Shown here in pieces: positions 20,077-29,192 of a stretch of 46,796 bases of DNA. Numbering within the stretch: position 1 is the first letter of the stretch; each line of letters begins with the position of its first letter. Below the pieces are notes generated by a model. It was not told where the DNA came from and made no database searches. It worked only from the letters and a program-made list of their open reading frames with translations. Source of the stretch: an uncultured Burkholderiaceae bacterium (lineage in GTDB: Bacteria; Pseudomonadota; Gammaproteobacteria; Burkholderiales; Burkholderiaceae); NCBI GenBank assembly GCA_937871985.1, contig CALMPB010000519.1, positions 1-46,796 on the forward strand, written 5' to 3'. The translations under genes and the position numbers were made by a program.

Positions 20077-20874
20077 ATGAAAATGCCCGTCTATTTTATT
20101 TCCCACGGGGGAGGGCCGTGGCCCTACATGCCTGAAGCGCAGCAAATGTATGCTGTGCTGACCCGCTCGCTGCAGGAAATACCCGGGCAACTGAACCGCA
20201 AGCCCACCGCCGTGCTCATGATTTCCGCGCACTGGGAAGCCAACGGCGGGTTCCTGCTCATGTCCAACCCCAAGCCGCCCATGCTGTACGACTACTACGG
20301 CTTTCCCGAGCATACCTACACGATCCAATACCCGGCGCCTGGCAGCGCTACCCTGACCGAACGCACGGCGCAACTGCTGCAGGAAGCCGGCCTGCCCTAT
20401 GCGCTCGATGCGCAACGCGGATTCGATCACGGGGCCTTCGTTCCCATGGCGGTCATGTACCCGGACGCCGACATACCCCTTGTCCAGCTATCCATCGAAA
20501 CCCACTTCAGCCCGCAATTGCATATTGCGCTGGGACGCGCCCTGACCCCGCTGCGCGACGAAGGCGTTCTTATTATTGGCAGCGGCCTGAGCTATCACAA
20601 CCTGCGGGAAATCCGCAGCACGGGGGCCGTACCGTCGGCCCAGTTCGATGCCTGGCTGCAGCAGGCCATCGTGCAAGGCCCCGTCGAACAGCGCCTGCAA
20701 CAGCTTGAAAACTGGGAAAGCGCACCCGCCGCGCGGCGCGCGCATCCGCGCGAAGACCACCTCATTCCACTGATGGTTGCCGCGGGCGCCGCCGAAGACG
20801 ACCCGGCGGTCTGTGTGTACCATGACACCGGCACATTCGCCAACATCACGGCATCCAGCTTCAGGTTCGGCTAG
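20077..20874 (+). CDS. Class III extradiol dioxygenase, LigB/DODA (YgiD) family
   Basis: A 265-aa protein of the DODA-type ring-opening dioxygenase group, which cleaves catecholic substrates using a non-haem metal. The N-terminal FISHGGGP supplies H10 and MISAHWEANGG supplies H52. FDHGAFVPM supplies H118, the usual catalytic base position. LSYHN (H174) and REDHLIP (H228) complete the conserved histidines. It resembles E. coli YgiD (4,5-DOPA dioxygenase activity) and plant DODA. The natural substrate here is unknown. A second ATG two codons in (20083) is also possible. The neighbouring transglutaminase-like gene is convergent, with 24 bp between stops. Confidence 0.88.
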   Translation: MKMPVYFISHGGGPWPYMPEAQQMYAVLTRSLQEIPGQLNRKPTAVLMISAHWEANGGFLLMSNPKPPMLYDYYGFPEHTYTIQYPAPGSATLTERTAQLLQEAGLPYALDAQRGFDHGAFVPMAVMYPDADIPLVQLSIETHFSPQLHIALGRALTPLRDEGVLIIGSGLSYHNLREIRSTGAVPSAQFDAWLQQAIVQGPVEQRLQQLENWESAPAARRAHPREDHLIPLMVAAGAAEDDPAVCVYHDTGTFANITASSFRFG

Positions 20875-20898
20875 AGCCCGGGCAGCGCCCCATTGCAG

Positions 20899-21576
20899 CT
20901 AACAGGCGCTGGCGTCCTGCTCGCGCGCGACGTCCTGCATGAAGTCAGCCGTATGGATGGCCGACGACTGATCCACCCAGAACGGGTAGTATTTTTTAAA
21001 ATCGGCCAGCATTTCGTCGAGCGGCATATCGTAAAAGCTGCCGCGCTGACGCACGTATTCCATATGCCGGTTGCCCGACTTGTCGTAGGGATGATAGATG
21101 GAATCCTCGCGGCCATCGAACTCCAGCGGCAACAGGCCGAAGCGGTCGCACAGCTCGATATTGAAAGCCGGCGTGGCCTTGCGCCATACGCCATCCAGCA
21201 GGATGTCGGTGTAGCCGTGCCACATGTACACGTCGGTCTTCATCATCTGGCGCATGCGCTCGGTGCTCATGTGGTTGCGCACATCGGCGTAGCCCACTTT
21301 CGCGGGGATTCCCACCGCCCGGCAAACAGCGGCCAGCAAGGCGGCTTTCGGCACGCACCAGCCGTATTTCTTGCTGAGAACGCCGCTGGCTTTCATGCCC
21401 TCGACGGAAAAATCGATTTGATACGGATCGTAACGAAAGCCATCCCGCACCGCGTAATACAGCGCCACGGCGCGCTCGCGCTGCGTGCCGCCGGAGTCGT
21501 GCTGCCGCGCAAAGGCAATGACATCGGGGTTGTCACTGTCGATGAGGATTGTGGGCGAAAGGGAAGGATCGGACAT
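20899..21576 (-). CDS. Transglutaminase-like superfamily protein
   Basis: A 225-aa cytoplasmic-looking protein without signal peptide. The transglutaminase-like core runs about 40-140. The nucleophile C74 is in GWCVPKAALLAAVCRAVGIPA, the normal start of the catalytic helix, and H120 is in WHGYTDILLDGVW. The third triad residue, usually an aspartate in a W-x-x-x-D-x-T context, is not obvious: the segment reads WRKATPAFN. Activity may thus be altered or use another residue. The start at 21576 is supported by CAGGAG upstream. Such proteins can be cysteine proteases, amidases or transferases; substrate unknown. Confidence 0.82.
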   Translation of the reverse strand: MSDPSLSPTILIDSDNPDVIAFARQHDSGGTQRERAVALYYAVRDGFRYDPYQIDFSVEGMKASGVLSKKYGWCVPKAALLAAVCRAVGIPAKVGYADVRNHMSTERMRQMMKTDVYMWHGYTDILLDGVWRKATPAFNIELCDRFGLLPLEFDGREDSIYHPYDKSGNRHMEYVRQRGSFYDMPLDEMLADFKKYYPFWVDQSSAIHTADFMQDVAREQDASAC

Positions 21577-21657
21577 GGTTGCTCCTGATATTACGGCTCT
21601 TTGACTCAAGCATAATACCTAATCGGCGGATCGCGGCGGCTTCAATCCAAAAAGTTC

Positions 21658-21687
21658 TTGACGCCATAGCGTTGAATACAGTTTACT
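21658..21687 (+). promoter_or_regulatory. Candidate promoter of the first Cache-HAMP-GGDEF gene
   Basis: TTGACG at 21658-21663 and TTTACT at 21682-21687 are separated by 18 bp, a fair sigma-70-like match in an otherwise non-coding 183-bp stretch. They lie 105 nt before the start codon. No operator-like symmetry is evident around them. Confidence 0.4.
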
Positions 21688-21792
21688 TTTACACTCTGTA
21701 GCAACGATGACGGACGCTCCCTCGGTTACATCTGGCCGTATGACATGCCAAGAATAAAACATTTCTGTTGACGACCGGCGCAGCCACAGATC

Positions 21793-23439
21793 ATGGTCTT
21801 TCAGACTCTGAAATTTCGTCTCATTCTAATCGGGTGTATTGCACTGGCGGCCAGCGCGGTGCTGCGCTTCGCCATCATCCTTCCCTACACGCAGCAGCAG
21901 ATCCAGGATCTGGTCTCGACCCAGCAACTGGCATTCGCCTCATACGTCGCCCGCGACGTCGGGCAGCGGCTGGACATGCGCCGCCAGCTCGTCGAGCATC
22001 TGGCCCAAACCATGCCGCCCGATGCCTTGCTGAAACCCGACCGATTCGCCGACTGGGTCTCCAATAGCCATAATGCCGGTTTGCGCGCTGCCGACAACCT
22101 GCTGCTGCTCGACCTTGGCGGCGACATAAAACAGCACAGCATGCCCTTGAGTCCGACATTCGGCTCGCGCTCATTTGCCAAAGACGCCTGGTTTCAACAA
22201 GCCATGAATCCGGAACGACCGGCACGGGGCACGCTGGAATACGAACCTGCGCTTGTCGGCTCAAACATGATCATTGCAAGCCCGGTGCGGGACGCCTCGC
22301 GGCATGTCGTAGCCATACTGGCCGGCGTGTTCTCTCTGCCATCGCTGGGTTCGCAGCAAAACGCTCCCAAAAACCCCATCGGCAAGACCGGCGGATTGCT
22401 GCTGGTTTCGCCCGGCATCCATCAGTACATCGGCTCCAGCGATCCGGCCATGGTGCTCAGGCCCACCCCCGCTCCAGGCGCCAACCCGCTGCACGACCGC
22501 GCCGTTGCGGGCTACCGGGGAGCCGGCGTGGCGATCAATGCAAAAGGCGAAGAAGAGCTGGAAGCCATTGCCTCCGTTCCGGGCAGCGATTGGTTCGTCG
22601 TGGCGCACATGCTGACCGCCGAAGCTCTTCAACCCGTCCATAGCCTGAAAAACGCCGCCCTGCAGGGCAGCGTGCTTGGCGCCATACTTCTCTTGACGGC
22701 GATCTTTTTCATTGTTTCACGCCTGCTGTACCCGGTTACCAGCACCACCAAGGCCATGCGGGAAATCGCCGACGGAAAACGCGAGCTGCTGCCGCTGGCG
22801 GGCCCGCAAAAAGACGAGATAGGCAGTTTCATACAGGGCTTCAATTACATGGTCACTCGTTTGCGCGAAAAGGAATCCGAGCTTCGGGCCAGCGAAACCC
22901 GCCTGTCGTTCCTGGCGCATCACGACCCGCTGACTGGCCTGTGCAACAGAGCCATGCTGGAACAGCGCATACAAAAGGCATTGAGCGAACTGGAGCGCGG
23001 AGGCAAGCCGTTCGCCTTGTTCTTTTGCGATCTGGACGGATTCAAGCACATTAATGACATTCACGGCCATGAAGTGGGCGACGGCGTTCTCACGCGCCTG
23101 GCCGCTCTTTTCCGGGAAGAGTCCAGGCCGGCCGATACGGTCGCCCGCCTGGGCGGAGACGAGTTCGTCATCCTGCTGGCCAACATAGAAAACGCCCGCG
23201 AGGATGCTGCCTGCGCGGCAATGCGCCTCCTGGAAGTCGTCCAGGAGCCTTTCACGATAAACAGCCACACATTCACGTTAAGCGCCTCGATAGGGATAAC
23301 GGTTTCCCGAAGCCCCTCCGACAGCAGCTCCAAACTGCTGTCCCAGGCGGATATCGCCATGTACCACGCCAAGCGCACCGGCAAGAACCGCATCCACTTC
23401 TTCGACGACGCCGCGGTCGAAGCCGCGCTTGAAGCCTGA
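21793..23439 (+). CDS. Membrane diguanylate cyclase (Cache-like sensor, HAMP, GGDEF)
   Basis: A 548-aa inner-membrane enzyme predicted to make cyclic di-GMP. Order: membrane helix (about 8-30), periplasmic sensor (about 31-295, double-Cache-like), second helix (about 296-315), HAMP-like linker (about 316-368 with MREIADGKRE and DEIGSFIQGFNYM), and a GGDEF domain (about 375-540). The active-site motif GGDEF is intact at 454-458. The allosteric inhibitory site RxxD is intact as R445-P-A-D448, five residues before it, so product inhibition is expected. A close paralogue lies about 11 kb downstream. No EAL domain and no ribosome site of note. What the sensor detects is unknown. Confidence 0.92.
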   Translation: MVFQTLKFRLILIGCIALAASAVLRFAIILPYTQQQIQDLVSTQQLAFASYVARDVGQRLDMRRQLVEHLAQTMPPDALLKPDRFADWVSNSHNAGLRAADNLLLLDLGGDIKQHSMPLSPTFGSRSFAKDAWFQQAMNPERPARGTLEYEPALVGSNMIIASPVRDASRHVVAILAGVFSLPSLGSQQNAPKNPIGKTGGLLLVSPGIHQYIGSSDPAMVLRPTPAPGANPLHDRAVAGYRGAGVAINAKGEEELEAIASVPGSDWFVVAHMLTAEALQPVHSLKNAALQGSVLGAILLLTAIFFIVSRLLYPVTSTTKAMREIADGKRELLPLAGPQKDEIGSFIQGFNYMVTRLREKESELRASETRLSFLAHHDPLTGLCNRAMLEQRIQKALSELERGGKPFALFFCDLDGFKHINDIHGHEVGDGVLTRLAALFREESRPADTVARLGGDEFVILLANIENAREDAACAAMRLLEVVQEPFTINSHTFTLSASIGITVSRSPSDSSSKLLSQADIAMYHAKRTGKNRIHFFDDAAVEAALEA

Positions 23440-23613
23440 CGGCCCGCCATGGCTGTCGCGCCGACCCCGTCGTTGTCCAGGTAGCTACAGCGCCGCGATC
23501 GGCGTATGCTTGGAACCTGAATCGGAATCCAGCAAGAGTACGGTAGCTTCAACAACAGTGCTGGCGCCTTCCTGTTTACAAGGGTTGCCGCCATGCCACG
23601 CCAGGAAGGAACT

Positions 23614-26520
23614 ATGGACACCCCCAGTCTCTCGCGCCGCCAGTTTCTTAAAGCGACAACCATCGCGGGCATTACGGCTTATATCGCGCCCTTTGCGTCT
23701 CCAGCCTACGCGGCCCTGTTCGACCAAAAGCACCTCACCCCCGTTTCCTGGGACCCGGCGCACGCCAAAGCGCAATTCCGCGTCGACGGCATCAGCAAGG
23801 TCACGGGCTCGAAGATTTTTGCGCGCGACATCCGCGCCCGCGACCTTCCGCATTGGCCCGATCGTCAAAGCCACGCTCTGATACTGCGCGCCACGCGCGC
23901 CGATGCGCTGTACGAAGGCTTCGACCTGGCACGCCTGGGCAAACAGCTGGCGCCTGACCGGGTGGTGACCGCCGACGATCTTCAGCGCGACGGCGTGGCC
24001 TTCACCGACTTTTATGGCGAAGACATGCTGCTGCCAACGGGCAAGACGCCGGCCTACCTGGGGCACGCGGTCGCGATCCTCATCTTCCATGATTTTGCGC
24101 GTTTTCGCATGGCGAAGAACACGCTCCAGTTCCAGACCGACCTCATCAAGTACGGCGCCCAAACGGGCCCGCTCGAGCGCGACCCGTGGGGCACGTTCCG
24201 CTACGTGCGCATAGGCGGCGAAACCCCTTTCGACAAAGACGTATTTTCCAGCCTCCAGGACGCCCCCGTCTTTCCCAGCCAGATGCGCAAGCACCTGCCT
24301 GTCTGGCCCGATGGCAAAGACCACGGCACTCTGGGCGAGGAAGGCATGTTCCACGCCGGCCAATTGCGCAAGCAACTGGAAAGCCCGCCCGAAGACTGGT
24401 TGGTGTTGGAACGCAAATACCAGACTCAATCCGTGGATACCGCCGCCATGGAACCGGACAACGCCAATTGCTGGTACGACGCCGCCGGACAAACCATGCA
24501 TATGGTCGTACCCACGCAATCGCCCAGCGAAGTCGCCGAGACGGCGGCCACCATGCTGGCGAAAACAAAATTCGCCGTCAAAAAGCTCATTCTCCATCCC
24601 TGTTATACCGTTGGCTACGGTTCCAAGGACCACGCCAACATGCCCTTCTACGGCATAGCCTGCGCCCTGTACGGCGACAACCGGCCCGTGCGCATCGCCA
24701 ACGACCGATACGAACAATTCCAGACTTCCCTCAAGCGGCATGCGTTCGACATCGATTACAAAATCGCCATCGACCGCAAGACGGGACTCATCCAATCGCT
24801 GGCTGGCGACCTGGTCGCCAACGGCGGCGGACGCTGCAACTTCTCGCCATCGGTGGCCATGGTGGGAGCCACCGCCGCGCAAACCATCTATTACGTTCCA
24901 AAGTCCGACCTGACCGCCCGGGCCGATGCCACACGCGCGGTGGATGCCGGCTCGGCGCGCGGCTACGGCACCCTGCAATCCATGGCGTCGATGGAACTGC
25001 TGGTCGACGAGCTGGCGCAGCAGCTCAATATCGACCCTACCGAATTCCGCCTTAAAAATGTCCTGAAAACCGGAATGAAGAACACCCAGGGCGCCATTCC
25101 GGCAGGCGCGGTGCGGGCCGACGAAGTCATCGAGAAAGCCAGGCAGCACCCCATCTGGGCCCAGCGCGCAAAGCGCAAGGCCGAATTCGAAGCACAGAAT
25201 CCGGGAAAAATGTATGGCGTGGGTTTCGCCTGCGTGCAAAAGGATTTCGGCACCGGCGCGGAATCGTCGCTGGCCAAGGTCGAGATATCGCCCGAAGGGA
25301 AGATCCTGCTGCGCCACACCGGCACCGAGATCGGCACCGGCATGAGCACCTCCCAGGCCATCGCCTGTGCAAAATGGCTGGGCTCGCCGGCCACCGACGT
25401 CGGCTATGCAATCACCGACTGGCCCGACCTGCCCATCGTTACCAGCGGCGACCCCTATCTAACCAGCCAGGAAGACCAGGACAAGCTGGCGGCCAACCCC
25501 CTGTGGACACCGGCCTATGCATCGCCCGCCAGCGCGTCGAACTCGGCGTACTACTACACGCACACCACGAGCGAGGCGAGCCGCCTGGTGTTCCGGCACG
25601 GCTTGTGGCCCGCGGCCATGGCCATCTGGGGCAGCAATATCGGCGGCGGCCAAGCTGCTCCCTATACCATCCGGATCGAAGACGCGCATTGGGAAAACGG
25701 ACTGCTTACCGCCGCTGGCATGCAGGGCCTCAGCCTTGCCCAGCTAGCCCGAAAAGCCCACGAACTCGGGCTGGTCGTGGGCGCGGTGGTGCACGCCTTC
25801 AACCGCTGGCAATGGGCCGAAGCCGAGTTCAACATCGATGGCAAAACAGAGCGCTTGCCGCTGGATGCCCTGGCCTTGTGCCACGGCGCAAAAGGGTCGG
25901 GTACCGTACCGCCCCCCGCCCCGCCGAACGGCCCGGACAATGCCACGGCCCTGCACGCTGCGGATTCGGGGGCCGGGCCGGCCATATCCACGGTCAGCAC
26001 GACGCCGGGACAATACAGCGTGGTCAACCGCAGCGCCGTTTATTACCCTCCCGTACAACGCAACAACGCCGGCGTCACGTATTACTCGGCCATGGCCACC
26101 GTGGCCGAGGTCGCCGTAAATCGGGGCAGCGGTCAGGTCGAGCTGCTCAACCATCATTCCGTCCTTGAGTGCGGCAATCAAATATCGCCCGAATTGGTGT
26201 CGGGCCAAATACAAGGTGGCATAGCCATGGGCATAGGCCATGCCTTGTACGAATATCTACCTTTGTACGAGCAGGGGCCGGGCAACGGCACCTGGAATTT
26301 CAACCGCTACCACCTTCCGCGCTCCAAGGAAGTGGCCGTGTGGACTCAAACCTCCGAGGTACTACCGCCCTTGTCCGAGAGCGATCCCCCGAAAGGCATG
26401 GGTGAGGTCGTCATGATCCCCATTGCGGCGGCTATCGTCAACGGCATCGCACATGCCACGGGAAAGCGTTTTTACACACTGCCCGTCACCCCAGAAAAAA
26501 TCCAGGAGGCACTGGCATGA
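23614..26520 (+). CDS. Tat-exported molybdopterin large subunit of an aldehyde/xanthine-oxidase-type hydroxylase
   Basis: A 968-aa predicted periplasmic catalytic subunit of the molybdenum hydroxylase family. It opens with a near-ideal twin-arginine signal, S-R-R-Q-F-L-K at residues 7-13, a hydrophobic stretch and an A-Y-A-like cleavage site near 33. Family motifs include RGYGTLQSMASMELLVDELAQ and, close to the C-terminus, KGMGEVVMIP, whose glutamate (about E931) is the expected catalytic base. A P-rich linker (VPPPAPPNGP) sits near residue 770. It is longer than typical isoquinoline-oxidoreductase large subunits. The ATG at 23614 follows AGGAAGGA; an upstream ATG at 23593 would add seven residues. 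The next gene overlaps by 4 nt. Substrate unknown, perhaps an aldehyde or N-heterocycle. Confidence 0.9.
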   Translation: MDTPSLSRRQFLKATTIAGITAYIAPFASPAYAALFDQKHLTPVSWDPAHAKAQFRVDGISKVTGSKIFARDIRARDLPHWPDRQSHALILRATRADALYEGFDLARLGKQLAPDRVVTADDLQRDGVAFTDFYGEDMLLPTGKTPAYLGHAVAILIFHDFARFRMAKNTLQFQTDLIKYGAQTGPLERDPWGTFRYVRIGGETPFDKDVFSSLQDAPVFPSQMRKHLPVWPDGKDHGTLGEEGMFHAGQLRKQLESPPEDWLVLERKYQTQSVDTAAMEPDNANCWYDAAGQTMHMVVPTQSPSEVAETAATMLAKTKFAVKKLILHPCYTVGYGSKDHANMPFYGIACALYGDNRPVRIANDRYEQFQTSLKRHAFDIDYKIAIDRKTGLIQSLAGDLVANGGGRCNFSPSVAMVGATAAQTIYYVPKSDLTARADATRAVDAGSARGYGTLQSMASMELLVDELAQQLNIDPTEFRLKNVLKTGMKNTQGAIPAGAVRADEVIEKARQHPIWAQRAKRKAEFEAQNPGKMYGVGFACVQKDFGTGAESSLAKVEISPEGKILLRHTGTEIGTGMSTSQAIACAKWLGSPATDVGYAITDWPDLPIVTSGDPYLTSQEDQDKLAANPLWTPAYASPASASNSAYYYTHTTSEASRLVFRHGLWPAAMAIWGSNIGGGQAAPYTIRIEDAHWENGLLTAAGMQGLSLAQLARKAHELGLVVGAVVHAFNRWQWAEAEFNIDGKTERLPLDALALCHGAKGSGTVPPPAPPNGPDNATALHAADSGAGPAISTVSTTPGQYSVVNRSAVYYPPVQRNNAGVTYYSAMATVAEVAVNRGSGQVELLNHHSVLECGNQISPELVSGQIQGGIAMGIGHALYEYLPLYEQGPGNGTWNFNRYHLPRSKEVAVWTQTSEVLPPLSESDPPKGMGEVVMIPIAAAIVNGIAHATGKRFYTLPVTPEKIQEALA

Positions 26521-27077
26521 GTCTGACGACAACGTCCGTATCCATGACGATCAATGGTGTTCCAATCGGGCCATTCGATGTCCCGGAAAGCCTGATGATG
26601 CTCGATTTCCTGCATGAGTACGCCAATCTGACCGGCACGCGATTGGGATGCGGGCAGGGAGTCTGCCGCGCTTGCGTGGTCATCCTGGACCACGACGACG
26701 GCACCAGCGAGGAAATCCGCACCTGTATTACGGGGGTGGGCTATTTTGCCGGCCGCAAATTGCGCACCATCGAGGGCCATGCGATTCGGGACGAATCGGG
26801 CAACATCAAGGAACTGTCGCCCATCCAGCAGAAATTCCTGGATTTCTACAGCTTCCAGTGCGGCTACTGTACGCCGGGCTTCGTCAATGCCGCGACGGTG
26901 CTCGTCGAAAAACTCAAGCGGCAGCCCATCGACAAAGCCGACGTGGAAACCGTGGTGACCGACGCACTCAACGATCATCTTTGCCGCTGCACCGGCTATG
27001 TGCGCTATTACCGGGCCGTCAAGGAAGTCATATTGAGCACGCCGGGCCTGACCAAGGAGAGGCCGCATGAAAGCTAA
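26517..27077 (+). CDS. [2Fe-2S] small subunit of the molybdenum hydroxylase
   Basis: A 186-aa electron-transfer subunit with all eight cluster cysteines. The plant-ferredoxin-like N-terminal domain has C45, C50, C53 and C70 (GCGQGVCRACVV). The C-terminal helical domain has C115, C118, C156 and C158 (CGYCTPGF and CRCTGY). It has no signal peptide, so it is presumably exported folded, bound to the Tat-targeted large subunit. The common GVCGAC is GVCRAC here. It overlaps the large-subunit gene by ATGA and the cytochrome gene by 11 nt, so the three form a coupled unit. It should pass electrons from the molybdenum centre to the cytochrome c subunit. Confidence 0.93.
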   Translation: MSLTTTSVSMTINGVPIGPFDVPESLMMLDFLHEYANLTGTRLGCGQGVCRACVVILDHDDGTSEEIRTCITGVGYFAGRKLRTIEGHAIRDESGNIKELSPIQQKFLDFYSFQCGYCTPGFVNAATVLVEKLKRQPIDKADVETVVTDALNDHLCRCTGYVRYYRAVKEVILSTPGLTKERPHES

Positions 27078-28341
27078 GACTCTGGCATGGGGAGTTGCCG
27101 TGATCATCGTGGCCGGCGCTGGCATAGTGCTGTCGGGCGTGCTGGACCCCAGCTACAAGACCGCGGCAATCGATCAGGCCGACACTCCGATCCCGGCTCA
27201 ATTGATCGCGCGCGGCAAATACCTGGCCATGGCCGCCGACTGCACAGCCTGCCACACCAGCAAGGACGGAGCCCCCTTTGCCGGCGGGGTGCCTATTGCC
27301 ACACCGTTCGGCACCATATACGGGTCGAACATCACGCCCGACAAAAAGCATGGCATCGGCTCCTGGAGCTCGGCCGATTTCTACAGGGTGTTGCATGACG
27401 GCATCGCACCCGGGCACCCCGTTTATCCGGCCATGCCCTACACCAGCTACCGCAGCGTAAGCCGGGCGGACAGCGATGCGATCTTCGCCTACTTGCGCAG
27501 CATTCAGCCGGTTCCTGTTGCCAACAAAGCCAATGACGTTCCCTTCCCCTTCAATATACGCGCGCTGTTGCGCGGCTGGAATTTCCTGTTCCTGCGCAAC
27601 TCCCTTCCCGATGCATCGAGCGGCAGTTCCGACGAATGGGTACGCGGGAAATACCTGGCCAATGGGCTGGGCCACTGTACCGAATGCCATACGCCGCGCG
27701 GAGCGCTGGGGCAATTGACCCTGAGCAAAACCCTGCAAGGCGGTGATCTGGGCGATATTCACGCTGTGGGCATCACCCCTGGGCAACTGGCCGCCCGAGG
27801 CTGGAACACGGCCGATCTGCAGCATTTCCTGGCGTTTGGCCTTGCTCCGCAAGGGTCGGCTTACGGCGAGATGCATGATGTCGTGCATTACAGCACGCAG
27901 CACCTGACGGAAGCCGACAACAAGGCATTGGTTCGCTATCTGACGGGCGACGCGCCGTTATCCCCGGCCGCCCTGCCCGGGCAATCGGCCGGCCCGGCCC
28001 CCGGAACCGAGAAAGTCATTGCCGTCGGCAGGCCCTTGTATCTGGCCTTGTGTGCCGGCTGCCATTCCGCCAACGGCCAGGGCAAGCCCAATGTCACGGT
28101 CGCATTGAACGGCAATTCCACGGTGCGCAACGAGCAATCGCACAATTTGCTCCAGGTCATTCTGGAGGGAGTGGCCGCCAAGCAGTTTCCCGATCATCAA
28201 AGCCGCCAGACCATGCCGGGCTTTGCCGCGAAACTGAGCGATCAGCAAGCCGCCGATCTGGCGAACTATCTGCGCGTCAGCTTCGGCGGCTTGAAGGCCG
28301 ACATACAACCCGCCGATGTGGCCTCGGTACGTAAACAGTAA
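27067..28341 (+). CDS. Triheme cytochrome c subunit of the periplasmic hydroxylase
   Basis: A 424-aa protein with an N-terminal membrane anchor or signal (about 5-25) and three covalent haem sites: C59-T-A-C62-H63, C204-T-E-C207-H208 and C329-A-G-C332-H333. This three-domain layout is that of the membrane-bound cytochrome subunits of alcohol, gluconate and aldehyde dehydrogenases, which deliver electrons to ubiquinone or a terminal oxidase. The start overlaps the 3' end of the [2Fe-2S] gene by 11 nt. It ends 13 bp from the convergent ferric-reductase gene. The enzyme therefore probably oxidises its substrate in the periplasm and feeds the respiratory chain. Confidence 0.92.
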   Translation: MKAKTLAWGVAVIIVAGAGIVLSGVLDPSYKTAAIDQADTPIPAQLIARGKYLAMAADCTACHTSKDGAPFAGGVPIATPFGTIYGSNITPDKKHGIGSWSSADFYRVLHDGIAPGHPVYPAMPYTSYRSVSRADSDAIFAYLRSIQPVPVANKANDVPFPFNIRALLRGWNFLFLRNSLPDASSGSSDEWVRGKYLANGLGHCTECHTPRGALGQLTLSKTLQGGDLGDIHAVGITPGQLAARGWNTADLQHFLAFGLAPQGSAYGEMHDVVHYSTQHLTEADNKALVRYLTGDAPLSPAALPGQSAGPAPGTEKVIAVGRPLYLALCAGCHSANGQGKPNVTVALNGNSTVRNEQSHNLLQVILEGVAAKQFPDHQSRQTMPGFAAKLSDQQAADLANYLRVSFGGLKADIQPADVASVRKQ

Positions 28342-28354
28342 AGGAACCGGCCAT

Positions 28355-29182
28355 TCAATCGTCGAAGACTTCGTGCGATTTACCCGCGCTGCGGCGCCAA
28401 TAGCTGGCGGCGCGGATGCGGGATTTGTCCAGCCCGCGTTCGTTGACCAGATGCTGGCGTATGCCGTGTATGGACAAGTATTCGCCCGCGGCCCAGACGT
28501 AGCCGTCGCCATCGGGCAACTGCAACCGGTGCACCACGCGTTCCAGGGGGCTCAGACCGTCGGCCTGTCCCGCCACGCCCTGCACCCACTGCAGAGTGAG
28601 GTCGGCGCGGGTATCGAACTTGATATGGGCATTGGGATGCTCGGTTTCGATAATGGCCAGAACCCGCTTGCCCCGGGGCAGTTCGGCAAGCCTGCGTCCG
28701 ATGGCCGGCATGGCGGTTTCATCGCCAATGAGCAGATGCCAATCGAAATCCACGGGGATGACAAAAGAACCGCGCGGCCCGCCTATTCCCAGGTATTGCC
28801 CTTCGGTGGCCTGAGCGGCCCAGGCCGCCGCCGGACCATGGCCGTGCAACACGAAGTCGATGTCCAGCTCGTTGGCCGCCGGATCGTAGCGGCGCGGCGT
28901 GTAATCGCGCGCTATGGGCTTGGGCTGCCCTTCGGGAAACACGGGGCCTTGCGGGCCCGACACCGCCATGACCGGCTTTTCGCCGGGAGCCGGCGGCAGG
29001 AATATTTTTACATGGTCGTCGAACGACGCCGACACGAAGCCCGGCAGATCGTCGCCGCCCAGGGTAATGCGCGTAAGATACGGCGTAAGTTGTACTTTGC
29101 GCCGTACCTGCAGAAGCCGCGACTTGAGCGGATGCCGCACTTTTTCCACTTCGAGCCGGGTTTGTTTAATTGAGGTCGTCAT
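28355..29182 (-). CDS. Siderophore-interacting FAD-dependent ferric reductase (YqjH/ViuB family)
   Basis: A 275-aa flavoprotein expected to release iron from siderophores by reduction with NAD(P)H in the cytoplasm. The FAD-binding signature RDYTPRRYD lies at 92-100. GPRGSFVIPVD and LIGDETAMPAIGRRL (the nucleotide-binding loop) follow, and the C-terminal WAAGEYLSIHGIRQHL is typical of the family. It starts 10 nt after a PadR-type regulator gene, with TAGGAG overlapping that gene's stop codon, so the two are coupled. In E. coli the same pair (YqjI regulator, YqjH reductase) is divergent; here it is one operon. Confidence 0.92.
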   Translation of the reverse strand: MTTSIKQTRLEVEKVRHPLKSRLLQVRRKVQLTPYLTRITLGGDDLPGFVSASFDDHVKIFLPPAPGEKPVMAVSGPQGPVFPEGQPKPIARDYTPRRYDPAANELDIDFVLHGHGPAAAWAAQATEGQYLGIGGPRGSFVIPVDFDWHLLIGDETAMPAIGRRLAELPRGKRVLAIIETEHPNAHIKFDTRADLTLQWVQGVAGQADGLSPLERVVHRLQLPDGDGYVWAAGEYLSIHGIRQHLVNERGLDKSRIRAASYWRRSAGKSHEVFDD

Positions 29183-29192
29183 TCATTTGCTC

